Of a stretch of DNA of 64,000 nt, positions 32,978 to 43,033 are shown in pieces (within the stretch, counting starts at the first letter, position 1; each line of letters opens with the position of its first letter). The DNA lies in NCBI RefSeq assembly GCF_900110775.1, contig NZ_FOEP01000011.1, forward strand, positions 1-64,000, in the 5' to 3' direction. The DNA comes from Thalassovita taeanensis (GTDB taxonomy: Bacteria; Pseudomonadota; Alphaproteobacteria; Rhodobacterales; Rhodobacteraceae). The notes beneath the pieces are model-generated. The model saw nothing but the letters and a program-made list of their open reading frames with translations, made no database searches and was not told the DNA's origin. Both the position numbers and the translations under genes were made by a program.

Positions 32978-35170
32978 CTATTTCTCGGTGAATTTTAGCT
33001 CGATACGGCGATTTTGTGCGCGGGCTTCGGAGGTGTCATCGGTGTTTACCGGTTGATACTGGCCAAAGCCATTCGCGCTGAGCCGCCCCGGCGGAATACC
33101 CAGAAAATTCACCATGAACCGAACCACTGAAAGCGCCCGCGCCTGCGACAACTCCCAGTTATCAAAAAACTCACCCTGACCAGACAACGGCACATTATCG
33201 GTATGACCATCCACCCGGATTACCCAGTCTATGCCCTCGGGGATATCATCGGCCACCGTGCGCAGAATTTCAGCCACCTTGGCGATTTCGCCCTGCCCGT
33301 CATCCGACAGGTCGGCACTGCCCGGTGCAAACAGAACCTCGGAGGAAAACACAAACCTGTCTCCGACCACCCGCACCCCGGCCTGATGCCCTAAAACATC
33401 ACGCAAACGGCCAAAAAACTCGCTTCGGTATTTCTCCAAATCCTGCTTTTCCGCCTCAAGGCTTTTCTTTTCCTCTTCTAGGCGCTCGCGCTCTGCCTCT
33501 TCCAGCAGGCGGCGCTTTCGCTCTTCTGAGGCTGCGCGGGCAAGCGCCGCGTTCAGGTCGGACCCAAGGGTATCCAACTGCACCTTGGCGACCGCATCGC
33601 GTTCTTTATAGTCATCTAGAAGCGCCTGAAGCCCCCCCAACTGCGACCGAAGAGCCGCAACCTGTTGGTTCAAAAGCGCTTGTTGGCGTTGGGCTGCAGC
33701 AGATTTAGCTTCTTCCTCTGACAGCGCCTTGTTCGCAGCGGACAACAAGGCGGCCTTCTGATCAGCCTCGCTCAAACCTTCGCGCGCGGCTTGTTCGGCC
33801 GCCAGCTTGGCCGCCAACGCCATTGCCAGAGCGTTCTGTATCTCTGCCTCATCAGTCTGCATTGCGGCGCGGGCTTCAACCGCTTGTTTCTCTGCGGCCT
33901 CCTGTGCCAAACGAGCGGCCTCGACTTGTCGTTCCGCAGCCAGTTTGGCCGCTAGCGCCTCGGCCAAGGCCGTTTCCGCGTTCTTGACCTCTCCCTCGAT
34001 CTGCAGCTTGGCTGCAAGCGCCTCGGCCAGACGCTCTTCCAGCGTACCGCGCTCTGCGCTCAACCGCATCTGCAAATCTTCGGCCTTACCTTCGGAGGCG
34101 GCAAGCGCTGCTTCTGCCTCACTCAGCCGGGTCCGCAGGGTCGCAATTTCGCTGGTACCGGCATCGGCATCGGCCAGCGCTGCCGCCAAAGCAGCCTCCA
34201 ACGCGGTCAGCTGGCTAGTCGTCGCCACGCGTCCGCTCTCGGCGCTATCCAGATCGTCGCGTAACTGCGACACCTGCTGTTCGGTCTGCTCCTGCGCCAG
34301 CAACGCTGCCGCCAACTTCGCAGTCAGCCCTTCGCTGGCGGCATCGGCTGCAGCCAGCAAGGTCAGGGTGTTCTCGGCTTTCTGGCGCTGCGCTTCCAAG
34401 GCCAACGTCATGGCCGTCAGCTCAGCATCCGCATTTTTCAGCCGTGCACGCAGCGCTTCGGCGGCGGCAGCTTCTGCCAGGCGAGCCACCTCTTCGTCCC
34501 TCAGCGTGCCCTCCAAGTCGCCAACCCGAGCGGTCAGGGTTTTATTAGCCTCCTCCGCCTTGGCATTTGTTGAACGCAGGTTGGCGATCAGCACCTCCAA
34601 GGCTTCGCGACGCGCCGCAGCAAGTCGGGCGGCTTCGGTTCCGGCGTCGATCTCGGTGCGCGCCTGTGCCAAGGCGAGATTCAGCGCCTCACGCTCATCT
34701 ACCAACTGCGCTTTGTTGGACTCAAGCTCAGCCACGGTACCAAGGGCGGTATCGCGCTCGGCCAGAAGCGCCGCGACGCGAGCTTCAAAATCTGTGATCG
34801 TGGTGCGGGCCTGATCCAGCGTCGCAGCCTGCGCATCCCGCTCGGATGTCAGGGCAACAATCAGAGCCTCACGGTTTGCAACGTCATCACGGGCCTGCTC
34901 AAGGGTCGCGTCCAGCTCGCCAACTTGCGTTTCAAGATCAGCACTTCTGCGGCGCTCAAGACCCAGAGCGTCAGCCAATGCGGCGACCTCCAATGACAAC
35001 TCATCAAGCTGGCCTTCCTGCCCGGTGATCGTCTCGCGAAGTACAAATTGCACGACCATAAAAATGGTCAACACAAACATCAGCACCAGCAACAAGCCCG
35101 TCATCGCATCGACAAATCCGGGCCAGATTGATGCCTGGAATCGTTGTCCGGTGCGCCTGGACAGGGCCAT
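32978..35170 (-). CDS. MotB/OmpA-type peptidoglycan-binding protein with long coiled coil
   Basis: The protein has 730 residues. One transmembrane helix (about 22-44) has a MotB-like Asp21 at its start (WPGFVDAMTGLLLVLMF). About 530 residues of Ala/Glu/Leu-rich coiled coil follow (50-580), then a C-terminal OmpA peptidoglycan-binding domain (VIRVDGHTDNVPLSG, ARALSVVRFM, NRRIELKF). AGGAGGG lies before the ATG. The upstream gene encodes a MotA/ExbB-like protein 3 nt away, so together they probably form an ion-driven stator-like complex spanning the periplasm. The function is unknown. Confidence 0.85.
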   Translation of the reverse strand: MALSRRTGQRFQASIWPGFVDAMTGLLLVLMFVLTIFMVVQFVLRETITGQEGQLDELSLEVAALADALGLERRRSADLETQVGELDATLEQARDDVANREALIVALTSERDAQAATLDQARTTITDFEARVAALLAERDTALGTVAELESNKAQLVDEREALNLALAQARTEIDAGTEAARLAAARREALEVLIANLRSTNAKAEEANKTLTARVGDLEGTLRDEEVARLAEAAAAEALRARLKNADAELTAMTLALEAQRQKAENTLTLLAAADAASEGLTAKLAAALLAQEQTEQQVSQLRDDLDSAESGRVATTSQLTALEAALAAALADADAGTSEIATLRTRLSEAEAALAASEGKAEDLQMRLSAERGTLEERLAEALAAKLQIEGEVKNAETALAEALAAKLAAERQVEAARLAQEAAEKQAVEARAAMQTDEAEIQNALAMALAAKLAAEQAAREGLSEADQKAALLSAANKALSEEEAKSAAAQRQQALLNQQVAALRSQLGGLQALLDDYKERDAVAKVQLDTLGSDLNAALARAASEERKRRLLEEAERERLEEEKKSLEAEKQDLEKYRSEFFGRLRDVLGHQAGVRVVGDRFVFSSEVLFAPGSADLSDDGQGEIAKVAEILRTVADDIPEGIDWVIRVDGHTDNVPLSGQGEFFDNWELSQARALSVVRFMVNFLGIPPGRLSANGFGQYQPVNTDDTSEARAQNRRIELKFTEK

Positions 35171-35173
35171 GGA

Positions 35174-36418
35174 TCAGCCCTCCTGGCCTTTGTTGCGCAA
35201 ACCTTGGCTCGCCTCGGCCCGAGCGACGCGTGCTTGCCCAACAATCCGCGTTAGCGCGGCGATATCCATGCGCAGTTCGGCCATGGTTTCCTGACGGCCT
35301 GCACTAATTTCTTCAAGGATGCGCAACAGTTGCACGTCGATCGAACGCAGGCGCATCCGGCTTTCGGCGTCAATTCCCTCACCGCGCTCCTGCTCGGACA
35401 GCACTGTCACCAACCGCTCCTGCCCTTCGGCCACGCGCATCAGCGCATCGTTGACCGGCCTATTGCCAGCCAGCCGATCTGTCAGTCGCTCAATGGAATC
35501 CGCCAATGTTCCCAGCTTTTCGTCAACCATAGCGCGGCTGACGTCTGACTGGGTGAACATCTGACGCATGCTCTCCATCTGCTCAAGCATATGATCCAGT
35601 ACCTGGGCTGCTGGGGAATATTCGCCGCCCGCATCACCGTCACCCGAGGAAAATCCGACGCGAGTGATGGAAGAAAGCCACTCTTCCAACTCGCGGTAAA
35701 ACCTATTCTGGCCGTGGCCAGCAAACAGCTCAAGCAGACCCACCACAAGCGAACCCGCCAGCCCAAGAAGTGACGACCCAAAGGCCACGCCCATACCACC
35801 AAGCTGCGCGTCCAACCCCTTCATCAGTCGGTCGAAGACATTGACCCCGGCTTCGCCCTCCTGCGGGGACAAGCTGCGGATAGTATCGACCAGAGCAGGC
35901 ACGGTGGTGGCCAAGCCATAGAACGTACCCAGAAGGCCAAGAAAAATCAGAAGGTTGGTGATGTACCGCGTGATTTCGCGGGCTTCGTCGATGCGGGTCG
36001 CAACGGAGTCGAGGATTGATCGGGTTGAAGAGGCGCTGATCTGCATGCGCGCGCCCCGCGTCCGCAGCAGCGTGGCCAAAGGCGCCAGAAGCCGTGGCAC
36101 ACGCACCTTTTCGGTTTCAGCACGCTCGCTTGCGAATGCTTCGATCCAGCGGACGGAGTTAAACAACTGCGCAACCTGCCAGAAACAAGCGACAACACCG
36201 ACGGCGAAGACAAACAGGATGAACCCGTTCAGATACGGGTTTGCCTCGAACACCGGCAAGACGCGCGGCAACGACAGAAAAATGACAAAAGACGTCAGTC
36301 CCAGCACCATCAGCATAAGCATGATCTGGCGCACGGGAGGAGAGAATTGTGGCTCGGCCTCGCGGTCCGGCTGTTCCATTCGGACAGATCCCGACACTGT
36401 TCTAGTTGCCTTGGACAT
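35174..36418 (-). CDS. MotA/TolQ/ExbB-like proton channel family protein
   Basis: This 414-residue membrane protein has about four helices (near 28-48, 60-82, 160-185 and 205-230). The segment NLLIFLGLLGTFYGLATTVPAL and the GMGVAFGSSLLGLAGSLVVG helix are the MotA/ExbB hallmark pair. A roughly 170-residue cytoplasmic C-terminal tail is predicted coiled coil (SIERLTDRLAGN, MAELRMDIAALTRI). It sits 3 nt before the MotB/OmpA-like gene, its evident partner. Confidence 0.87.
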   Translation of the reverse strand: MSKATRTVSGSVRMEQPDREAEPQFSPPVRQIMLMLMVLGLTSFVIFLSLPRVLPVFEANPYLNGFILFVFAVGVVACFWQVAQLFNSVRWIEAFASERAETEKVRVPRLLAPLATLLRTRGARMQISASSTRSILDSVATRIDEAREITRYITNLLIFLGLLGTFYGLATTVPALVDTIRSLSPQEGEAGVNVFDRLMKGLDAQLGGMGVAFGSSLLGLAGSLVVGLLELFAGHGQNRFYRELEEWLSSITRVGFSSGDGDAGGEYSPAAQVLDHMLEQMESMRQMFTQSDVSRAMVDEKLGTLADSIERLTDRLAGNRPVNDALMRVAEGQERLVTVLSEQERGEGIDAESRMRLRSIDVQLLRILEEISAGRQETMAELRMDIAALTRIVGQARVARAEASQGLRNKGQEG

Positions 36419-36446
36419 TAGGCGGGTTGATTGCGTAAGCCAAGAG

Positions 36447-36977
36447 CTATGCGCCCAGACCGCGCACCCTTTCGGCCAGCCAGTCCAAATCTGTGTCTTT
36501 GATGCCCAGTTCCGTCAAATGCGTGGCAGTGTTATATAAATAGTCTGAGTTCGCGCCCCGTCCTCCGACCGCGCTGGCAATGATTTGTGCCTGTTCCTCC
36601 ATCGGCAGCCCACCGCAATACTGAACATGATCGGGGTCGATCACATACGTCACGGCCTCAACCAACCGCCCATCCGACAGGCCCACGCTCAGGCACTTTT
36701 CCAGATAGGCAGAGCTGACCAACTCGCGCTCGCGTAAATAGTCCAGCACCTCGGCCTCCTGCCCGACCCGCACCCGCAACGCCAGACCATGACAGGCGGC
36801 CTGATCCGCCTCGTCCAACGCCAGAACAAGCCCCGGCTCAGCCTCGGTTCCGCGATGATGGATCGAGCGCATGCAAAAACTGCGGTGATACCCCTGCAAA
36901 CAGCCCAAGGCTGTCTCCGCTGGGGTAAACCCTGGATTCCACAGCAGCGATCCATATCCAAAAACCCACATTGTCAT
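36447..36977 (-). CDS. Gamma-glutamylcyclotransferase (ChaC type)
   Basis: This 176-residue enzyme of the ChaC family degrades glutathione to 5-oxoproline and Cys-Gly. It has the YGSLLWNPGF substrate loop, the YHRSFCMRS motif, the catalytic Glu region TEAEPGLVLALDE, and ANSDYLYNT. The start at 36977 has GGAAGGA about 8 nt upstream; the open frame extends much further without similarity. Confidence 0.9.
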   Translation of the reverse strand: MTMWVFGYGSLLWNPGFTPAETALGCLQGYHRSFCMRSIHHRGTEAEPGLVLALDEADQAACHGLALRVRVGQEAEVLDYLRERELVSSAYLEKCLSVGLSDGRLVEAVTYVIDPDHVQYCGGLPMEEQAQIIASAVGGRGANSDYLYNTATHLTELGIKDTDLDWLAERVRGLGA

Positions 36978-37044
36978 GCGACTGGTCCTTCCGTTCTTCC
37001 CCCTGTAAACACCAGCGCAATCGAACAGAAAAGAGGCTGCGGCA

Positions 37045-38046
37045 TTGAAACGCCTGTTGTTTGTCATTCTTGCTGCGGCATTGGGCTGGAGCGGGTATTG
37101 GGTTGTCGGGGTGCAGGGCGTCAAATCCGGCTTTGCGAATTGGTTTGGCGCACGTCAGGCACAGGGATGGGCAGCGGAATATGCCGATCTTGCGGTGCGC
37201 GGCTTTCCCAACCGGTTCGATACGACATTTACGGACCTCAGCTTGGCTGACCCCGCCACCGGCTGGGCGTGGGAGGCACCGTTTTTTCAGATCCTCGCGC
37301 TCAGCTATAAGCCGAACCATGTGATTGCGATCTGGCCTGATCAACAGCTTCTGGCCACGCCCGGCGACAAGTACGACATCACCAGTGCCAAAATGCAGGC
37401 CAGCCTTGTGTTGGACGCGGGCATAGACCTGCCCCTGAACCGGTCCAATCTTGCGGCCGACACCGTGCAGGTGGCAGCACGTGAAGGCGGGACCACGACC
37501 ATGACCGCCCTACGCGTGGCCGTTCAGCGGGTCGAGAGTACGAAACATACCTATCGTATGGCGGTGACGGCGGACGATTTGGCTCCGCCGCTGGATTTTC
37601 GCACGCGGATCGATGCACAGGGCGCTTTGCCGCGCACGTTGGCCGCGCTGCGCGCCGATCTGACCGTCAGTTTTGACCGCCAATGGGACCGCAGCGCCAT
37701 CGAACAATCACGCCCACAGCCCACCGCGCTGACGCTGAAACTGGCAGAAGCGCGCTGGGGCGAGCTTGAGCTTCTGGCCGCCGGAGAGTTGGAAATTGAC
37801 ACGCAGGGTCGCCCCATGGGGCGGCTGACGGTCAAGGCCCGCAATTGGCGTGAAATGATACAGATGGCAGTTGCAGCCGGTGCATTGTCGCAGGGCATCG
37901 GAGACCAGATAGAAAACGCGCTGGGGATGCTGGCAGGCCTGTCCGGGAACCCCAAAACGCTAGATGTCCCTCTGGATTTCCGGCGGGGGCTGATCTTTCT
38001 GGGGCCACTGCCAGTGGGCACCGCCCCAATTGTTCGCCTACGCTAA
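37045..38046 (+). CDS. DUF2125 domain-containing protein
   Basis: This 333-residue protein has an N-terminal signal/anchor (MKRLLFVILAAALGWSGYW) and a periplasmic domain. The domain features WAAEYADLAVRGFPNRFDTTFTDLSLADP, matching the alphaproteobacterial DUF2125 family of unknown function, reminiscent of AsmA-like or lipid-transfer beta proteins. The only sensible start is a TTG at 37045, supported by AAGAGG at 37030-37035. It is divergent from chaC. Confidence 0.83.
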   Translation: MKRLLFVILAAALGWSGYWVVGVQGVKSGFANWFGARQAQGWAAEYADLAVRGFPNRFDTTFTDLSLADPATGWAWEAPFFQILALSYKPNHVIAIWPDQQLLATPGDKYDITSAKMQASLVLDAGIDLPLNRSNLAADTVQVAAREGGTTTMTALRVAVQRVESTKHTYRMAVTADDLAPPLDFRTRIDAQGALPRTLAALRADLTVSFDRQWDRSAIEQSRPQPTALTLKLAEARWGELELLAAGELEIDTQGRPMGRLTVKARNWREMIQMAVAAGALSQGIGDQIENALGMLAGLSGNPKTLDVPLDFRRGLIFLGPLPVGTAPIVRLR

Positions 38047-38052
38047 GCCGGT

Positions 38053-38835
38053 CTAGCGGCAGTAAGGCCCGCTGCGGTATCGCGCCGTATCCAGATGAAA
38101 ATGATCTTTGTGAAAACGGTCAGACGCAGGCCCAAGAACTGTTCCAAACGGCCCGCAGGCTGACTTGTGCATTTTGCGCAGGATCTTACCCTCTTTGCGC
38201 TTACCCCAGCTGTCCAAAACCGTAATCAAACTGCCGTCGCGCAGCACGATGCCTCCAATGTCGATCGCCCGCCCCTTGCCGTGCTCCGATATCCGCGCAC
38301 CTTTGCGGCTGTTGCGGGTTCGACAGGAGTAGCTGGCAAAGACCCGCATCTCGCTGACGCCACCACCACGCCGCCCGACCGCAGGTTTCAGACCTTTTTC
38401 CACCCAAGCCTTCAGCGCCTTGGCCGTCGTGCAGTCAACGATTGCCGCCTGACTAAGCGTCACACCGGACACGGCACGCAGGCGAACCGCATTGTCCAGC
38501 CCGCACCCGGCCAATGCGCCCGGGACCAAACCAACCGGATCCCCCTTCAGGGCGGGGTCGCTGCACACCACACCCCGGCGGCGATCGCGCTCAAACTGCC
38601 GCGCGCGCTGCGCGACAGCTTCATTCCTCTGCCGGGGGCGTAGAAATCGCAACACGCTGCGCCGGTCTGGCGTTGCCACCTCTTTCTGCACGCCCAAAAC
38701 TTCAGGATTGGCGGACAGGATTGTCGAGGCTGCAACCTCGCCTCTCGCCACCGGTCTAAGTGAAATCAGCGGCGCGTTTGCGCTGGCGACTTGCGCGACC
38801 ATCAACGCGCAAAAAATCGCCAGCACCCGGGTCAC
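38053..38835 (-). CDS. Extensin-like C-terminal domain protein
   Basis: This exported 260-residue protein has signal sequence [19 protein letters not shown]. The C-terminal extensin_C domain (residues about 95-260) has ISEHGKGRAIDIGGI, SYSCRTRNS, and CGPFGTVLGPASDRFHKDHFHLD. The His/Asp arrangement resembles the D-Ala-D-Ala peptidase fold, so a cell-wall role is likely. It starts with GTG, overlapping the tyrA stop by 4 nt (GTGA). Confidence 0.88.
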   Translation of the reverse strand: MTRVLAIFCALMVAQVASANAPLISLRPVARGEVAASTILSANPEVLGVQKEVATPDRRSVLRFLRPRQRNEAVAQRARQFERDRRRGVVCSDPALKGDPVGLVPGALAGCGLDNAVRLRAVSGVTLSQAAIVDCTTAKALKAWVEKGLKPAVGRRGGGVSEMRVFASYSCRTRNSRKGARISEHGKGRAIDIGGIVLRDGSLITVLDSWGKRKEGKILRKMHKSACGPFGTVLGPASDRFHKDHFHLDTARYRSGPYCR

Positions 38836-39752
38836 CTGGCGACCTTGCCACGCCCGAAATCCGGCGCGTCGGTATCCTGACCCGCCTCAATAATCCCACG
38901 TCGGATCGCACGGGTACGGGTGAAATAGTCGAACAGATGCTCTCCGTCCCCCATGCGGATGGCGCGTTGCAGTGCAAACAATTCCTCGGTGAAGCGACCA
39001 AGAATTTCCAATGTTGCATCCTTATTGGTCAGGAATACGTCACGCCACATGGTCGGATCGCTGGCGGCGATTCTGGTGAAATCGCGAAATCCGGCGGCGG
39101 AGTATTTAATCACTTCGCTGTCGGTGACACGGCGCAGATCGTCGGCCACACCCACCATCGTATAAGCAATCAAGTGCGGCGCATGACTGGTAACAGCCAA
39201 TACCAGATCGTGATGCTCTGCCTCCATCTCGTCAACGTGCGCGCCGCACCCCTCCCACAGCGCGCGCAGGTGCTCCATCGCGGCTGGGTCCGTTCCGGGC
39301 ACCGGCACCAACAGGCACCAACGGTTGTCAAACAATGTGGCAAAGCCCGATTCCGGGCCCGAATGCTCGGTCCCGGCCAGCGGATGCGCCGGAATAAAAT
39401 GCACCCCTTCAGGGATATGCGGCCCGACGGCCTGGATCACTGCGGCCTTCACTGACCCCACATCACTAACGGTCGCGCCAGGCTTCAGGTATGGAGCGAT
39501 CTGTTCTGCCACCCCGCCCATCGCGCCAACAGGCACACATAGCACGACCAAATCGGCATCTTTCACCGCCTCTTCCGCGCTTTCGCAGATCCGATCACAC
39601 AGCCCGATCTTGCGCGCAGTTTCACGCGTTTGAGCCGAGCGGGCATACCCGGTCACCTCGCCCGCCAATCCGCCACGTTTAATCGCCCAGAACATCGAGC
39701 TTGCGATAAGGCCAAGACCAATCAGGGCCACGCGGTCGTATATCTGTGTCAA
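38832..39752 (-). CDS. tyrA: Prephenate/arogenate dehydrogenase family protein
   Basis: This NAD(P)-dependent enzyme of tyrosine synthesis has 306 residues. The Rossmann start [13 protein letters not shown] is at 8-20, followed by the substrate-site motif [16 protein letters not shown] with catalytic His, and [11 protein letters not shown]. It initiates at TTG, supported by AAAGGGGG upstream and a 4-nt overlap with the hisC stop. Co-transcription with hisC suggests that the aminotransferase may also supply aromatic transamination. Confidence 0.93.
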   Translation of the reverse strand: MTQIYDRVALIGLGLIASSMFWAIKRGGLAGEVTGYARSAQTRETARKIGLCDRICESAEEAVKDADLVVLCVPVGAMGGVAEQIAPYLKPGATVSDVGSVKAAVIQAVGPHIPEGVHFIPAHPLAGTEHSGPESGFATLFDNRWCLLVPVPGTDPAAMEHLRALWEGCGAHVDEMEAEHHDLVLAVTSHAPHLIAYTMVGVADDLRRVTDSEVIKYSAAGFRDFTRIAASDPTMWRDVFLTNKDATLEILGRFTEELFALQRAIRMGDGEHLFDYFTRTRAIRRGIIEAGQDTDAPDFGRGKVAR

Positions 39753-40837
39753 CGGGCGCCCCCTTTGAACTGACCAATCGCATGGGCGACACGGCGACAG
39801 CTGGCTTCATCGCCGATCGTGATGCGCAGACAGTTGGGCAACTTGTATCCTGCCACCCGACGCACGATCAGCCCCTGTTTTTTAAGGTAGTCATCACAGG
39901 CTTCCGCTTCGCTCTGGCTGGCGAACCGCGCCAGAATGAAGTTGGCGGTCGACGTGTCCGACGGCACGCCATGCTCAGCCAAAGCCTCAGCTAGCCACGC
40001 CCGAAGCCGAGAGTTTTCGGATCGGCACTTGCTGGCATACGCCTGATCACGCACAGCCGCCTCTGCCGTGGCCAAAGCAGCATTCGACAGGTTGAAAGGC
40101 CCGCGAATGCGATTGAGCACGTCAATAATTTCTTTCGGGCCATAGCCCCAGCCAACGCGCAGCCCGCCCAAACCGTAGAGCTTTGAAAACGTACGAGTCA
40201 TCACAACGTTTTGGCGCATGTCCACCAAAGCCGCACCGCCATCATATCCTTCGACATATTCCGCATAAGCGCCATCCAACACCAGAATGGCCTGCTCGGG
40301 CAAGCCTGCGGCAAGGCGCGCCAGCTCGTTCCCGCCGATCATCGTGCCAGTCGGGTTGTTGGGATTGGCGATGAACACAAGCTTGGTGCGAGGTGTGCAA
40401 GCGGCCAGAATAGCGTCAACATCGGTCACGCGGTCGCGTTCCGATACCTCGACCGGCGCAGCCCCGGCAGCCAGCGCCGAGATGCGGTACATTGCAAACC
40501 CGTGCTCGGTATGGATCACCTCATCGCCCGGACCGGCGTAGCATTGGCACAGAAAATGGATAATTTCATCGCTGCCGACACCGCAGATAATGCGTTCGGG
40601 GTCCAATCCGTGCACCTCGCCAATGGCGCGGCGCAATGCGGCGTGATCTGTCGACGGGTAGCGGTGCAGCTCATACGAGGCTCGGCGAAATGCTTCAGTC
40701 GCGGCCTCGCTTGGCCCGAACGGATTCTCGTTTGAGCTAAGCTTGACCACCTCGGACACGCCTTCAACATGCGACGCGCCACCTTGATAAAGCGCGATTT
40801 CCATGATGCCTGGCTGGGGGGCGATAGTGGTGGACAT
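39749..40837 (-). CDS. hisC: Histidinol-phosphate aminotransferase
   Basis: This PLP class I/II aminotransferase has 362 residues. It shows [30 protein letters not shown] and the Schiff-base Lys219 in [20 protein letters not shown]. It is needed for histidine synthesis, and in tyrA-linked copies probably also acts on imidazole-acetol or aromatic keto acids. The ATG at 40837 has AAGGAG upstream. Confidence 0.94.
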   Translation of the reverse strand: MSTTIAPQPGIMEIALYQGGASHVEGVSEVVKLSSNENPFGPSEAATEAFRRASYELHRYPSTDHAALRRAIGEVHGLDPERIICGVGSDEIIHFLCQCYAGPGDEVIHTEHGFAMYRISALAAGAAPVEVSERDRVTDVDAILAACTPRTKLVFIANPNNPTGTMIGGNELARLAAGLPEQAILVLDGAYAEYVEGYDGGAALVDMRQNVVMTRTFSKLYGLGGLRVGWGYGPKEIIDVLNRIRGPFNLSNAALATAEAAVRDQAYASKCRSENSRLRAWLAEALAEHGVPSDTSTANFILARFASQSEAEACDDYLKKQGLIVRRVAGYKLPNCLRITIGDEASCRRVAHAIGQFKGGAR

Positions 40838-40981
40838 GATTTTTCTCCTTGCGCTTTCCATAGCGTCCCGCCCCAAACAAGAAAAGGTTGAACGCCCGTA
40901 TCAGGGGCGCAGCCTGTATCAGTTTTGCGTCGCGTTGCCGAAACACCATGCTTGTATCCCGGATGACCGACACTGAGCACG

Positions 40982-41017
40982 AAAAAGCCCGCCGCACAAA
41001 AACTGTGCAGCGGGCTT
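40982..41017 (-). terminator. Rho-independent terminator after rpsD
   Basis: On the minus strand AAGCCCGCTGCACA pairs with TGTGCGGCGGGCTT around a short T-rich loop (one bulge) and is followed by TTT. It lies 28 nt after the rpsD stop. Confidence 0.85.
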
Positions 41018-41045
41018 GAAACCTTGGGAATTCCTGAGAAGAGGC

Positions 41046-41666
41046 TTAGTTCTTCGCGTAGAATTCGACGACCAGGTTCGGCTCCATCAGAACCGGGTAT
41101 GGAACATCGCTCAGGCCCGGTGCGCGCACAAATGTGGCTTTCATCTTGGAGTGGTCGGCGTCGATATAATCGGGCACATCACGCTCGGCCAGCTGCACAG
41201 CCTCGAGCAGAACGACCATCTGCCTGGACTTCTCGCGCACTTCGATCACGTCACCCTCTTTCACACGGTAGGAGGGGATGTTCACGCGCTTGCCGTTCAC
41301 GGTCACATGACCGTGGTTCACGAACTGACGGGCCGCAAAAACGGTGGCCACGAATTTGGCACGGTACACAACCGCGTCCAAACGGCGCTCCAGCAGACCA
41401 ATCAGGTTTTCACCAGTATCGCCTTTGACACGCTCGGCTTCGCCGTAGATACGACGGAATTGTTTCTCGGTCAGGTCGCCGTAGTAGCCCTTGAGCTTCT
41501 GCTTGGCGCGCAGCTGAGTACCGAAATCAGACAGTTTGCCCTTGCGGCGCTGACCGTGCTGACCGGGGCCATATTCACGGCGGTTCACCGGGGATTTCGG
41601 ACGGCCCCAGATGTTTTCGCCCATGCGACGGTCAATTTTGTACTTGGCAGACGTGCGTTTTGTCAC
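41046..41666 (-). CDS. rpsD: 30S ribosomal protein S4
   Basis: This is a primary 16S rRNA-binding protein, 206 residues. The start is [20 protein letters not shown], followed by [18 protein letters not shown] and the S4 RNA-binding domain ([34 protein letters not shown]). It starts with GTG behind GAAGGAG. It is a single gene, as in other Rhodobacterales, and ends at a terminator. Confidence 0.98.
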   Translation of the reverse strand: MTKRTSAKYKIDRRMGENIWGRPKSPVNRREYGPGQHGQRRKGKLSDFGTQLRAKQKLKGYYGDLTEKQFRRIYGEAERVKGDTGENLIGLLERRLDAVVYRAKFVATVFAARQFVNHGHVTVNGKRVNIPSYRVKEGDVIEVREKSRQMVVLLEAVQLAERDVPDYIDADHSKMKATFVRAPGLSDVPYPVLMEPNLVVEFYAKN

Positions 41667-41816
41667 GGCTGATCTCCTTCATTTGAGTTCGAAGGGCGTT
41701 GTCCTTTGGGTCGAAACCCCGACAGGCATCCCCTTGCAGGGGCCACCAACACCAATGAAGTCGCGCTTATACGCGCCGCACTTGCAGAGTCAACACCCGA
41801 TCAGGAAAGGGATCGT

Positions 41817-42881
41817 TCAGGCAGCCTCATGCGCCAGAATGGCAGCTTCAGATCGGCTCAAGTTGCGCCGGGCATAGCCGCCGTAGGCATGTGGATCGAA
41901 ATCCAGATCCGGGTAGCGCGCCAGAAGCCGCACCCTGTCTGTCTCACCCAGCGTGCTCATCGCCGCATTGGCCGGATGGAAGCTTTCGGTTTCCACCCCA
42001 TTGGCCCATACGATCTGATGGCTGGGCAGCAGAAGGTGGATATAGGTCACCTCACGCAGCTGGGTATCGACAGTGACCGTACTGCCATTCAACAAATCTC
42101 GCGCTGAAACAAGCACCTCGGGTGTGTTAAACAACGCCCGCGCAACGTTGCCTCGGACCAGCATCCGGTGTCCAGGTGAAACCAACAGTTCTTCATCCGG
42201 GCGCTCGACCCCAAGCGCACCAGCACGAACTCGGATCGGGCGAAGTTTGGGCATCGCGAAAAGACGCGCGCCTGTCATTCGGCGACTACCGATCCATTGT
42301 ACTTCTTCAGCGCCATTGTCCTTGGTCTGGACCCGGTCGCCCTCGCGCAGATCTTCGACCAGCCGTGGCCCATCTGGCGTCTCAATGCGTGTGCCGGGCG
42401 TAAAACAGATTACCCCACCACTTCCGGGCCCCATTGGGTTGGCCCTCATCGGATCCAGCGTATGGTGCACGACCCACAAATCGCGATCTCGTGGCGGAAG
42501 CGCCCCCATGAACATAAGAAGCGGCGGCGCTCCAGTGCTCACCTCGATTAACGTCAAAGTATAGGTCTTGACTCCGTCTGTTACGACGACATTACTGTCA
42601 TTGAGGGGTTCATCAATTTCAATCTGCGTCAAGTCGGTTGTATTACTGACAGCCGCACCAACAAGACGCCGCACCATGCGCGCGGCGCGCCGCCGAAGAT
42701 TCACCTCTTCGTCGGCCATATCCAACCGCAATAGCTCTGTTGGTCCGTCTACCCTGACCGCCTCGCCACGCCAAGCCCACGCGGCCCCGACATTCAGCGA
42801 TTGCACCGGAGCGGCGATTACGCCGTCCACTTCTGTTTGCGACCAAGAGATGACGAACGTGCCTTGAAAGCCCGTTCCCAT
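41817..42881 (-). CDS. Hint domain-containing protein
   Basis: The protein has 354 residues with no signal peptide. The N-terminal 155 residues have no recognised fold. A Hint_2 (hedgehog/intein-type) domain begins with Cys159 in VICFTPGTRIETPDGPRLVEDL and contains LVSPGHRMLVRG and a VETESFHPANAA ending. The domain makes self-cleaving proteins in other families; Rhodobacterales have many such proteins, often with repeat toxins or adhesins, function unknown. The short tail after the domain means that splicing is unlikely and N-terminal cleavage possible. Confidence 0.87.
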   Translation of the reverse strand: MGTGFQGTFVISWSQTEVDGVIAAPVQSLNVGAAWAWRGEAVRVDGPTELLRLDMADEEVNLRRRAARMVRRLVGAAVSNTTDLTQIEIDEPLNDSNVVVTDGVKTYTLTLIEVSTGAPPLLMFMGALPPRDRDLWVVHHTLDPMRANPMGPGSGGVICFTPGTRIETPDGPRLVEDLREGDRVQTKDNGAEEVQWIGSRRMTGARLFAMPKLRPIRVRAGALGVERPDEELLVSPGHRMLVRGNVARALFNTPEVLVSARDLLNGSTVTVDTQLREVTYIHLLLPSHQIVWANGVETESFHPANAAMSTLGETDRVRLLARYPDLDFDPHAYGGYARRNLSRSEAAILAHEAA

Positions 42882-43033
42882 GCCTTGTATACCTGCCTAC
42901 TCATCTTTATAATTATTTGGTAATGTAGCAAGGTGCCTTCACCGTTCAAGGAGTCGGCCGCGTTTTTGCATACAATCCACGCGAATTTGTCGAATCTGTT
43001 GCCAAGTCGCACAGTGACGCAGGGTAACTCGGA

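Noticed and set aside
33807..34814. 335-codon Ala/Ser-rich frame antisense to the coiled-coil gene
   Set aside because: It arises from the repetitive Ala/Glu/Leu codons of the coiled coil on the other strand; no start signals.
32978..36418. Zorya-type anti-phage system based on the MotA/MotB-like pair
   Set aside because: No ZorC, ZorD or ZorE-like helicase or nuclease gene is adjacent; the neighbours are a peptidase and chaC.
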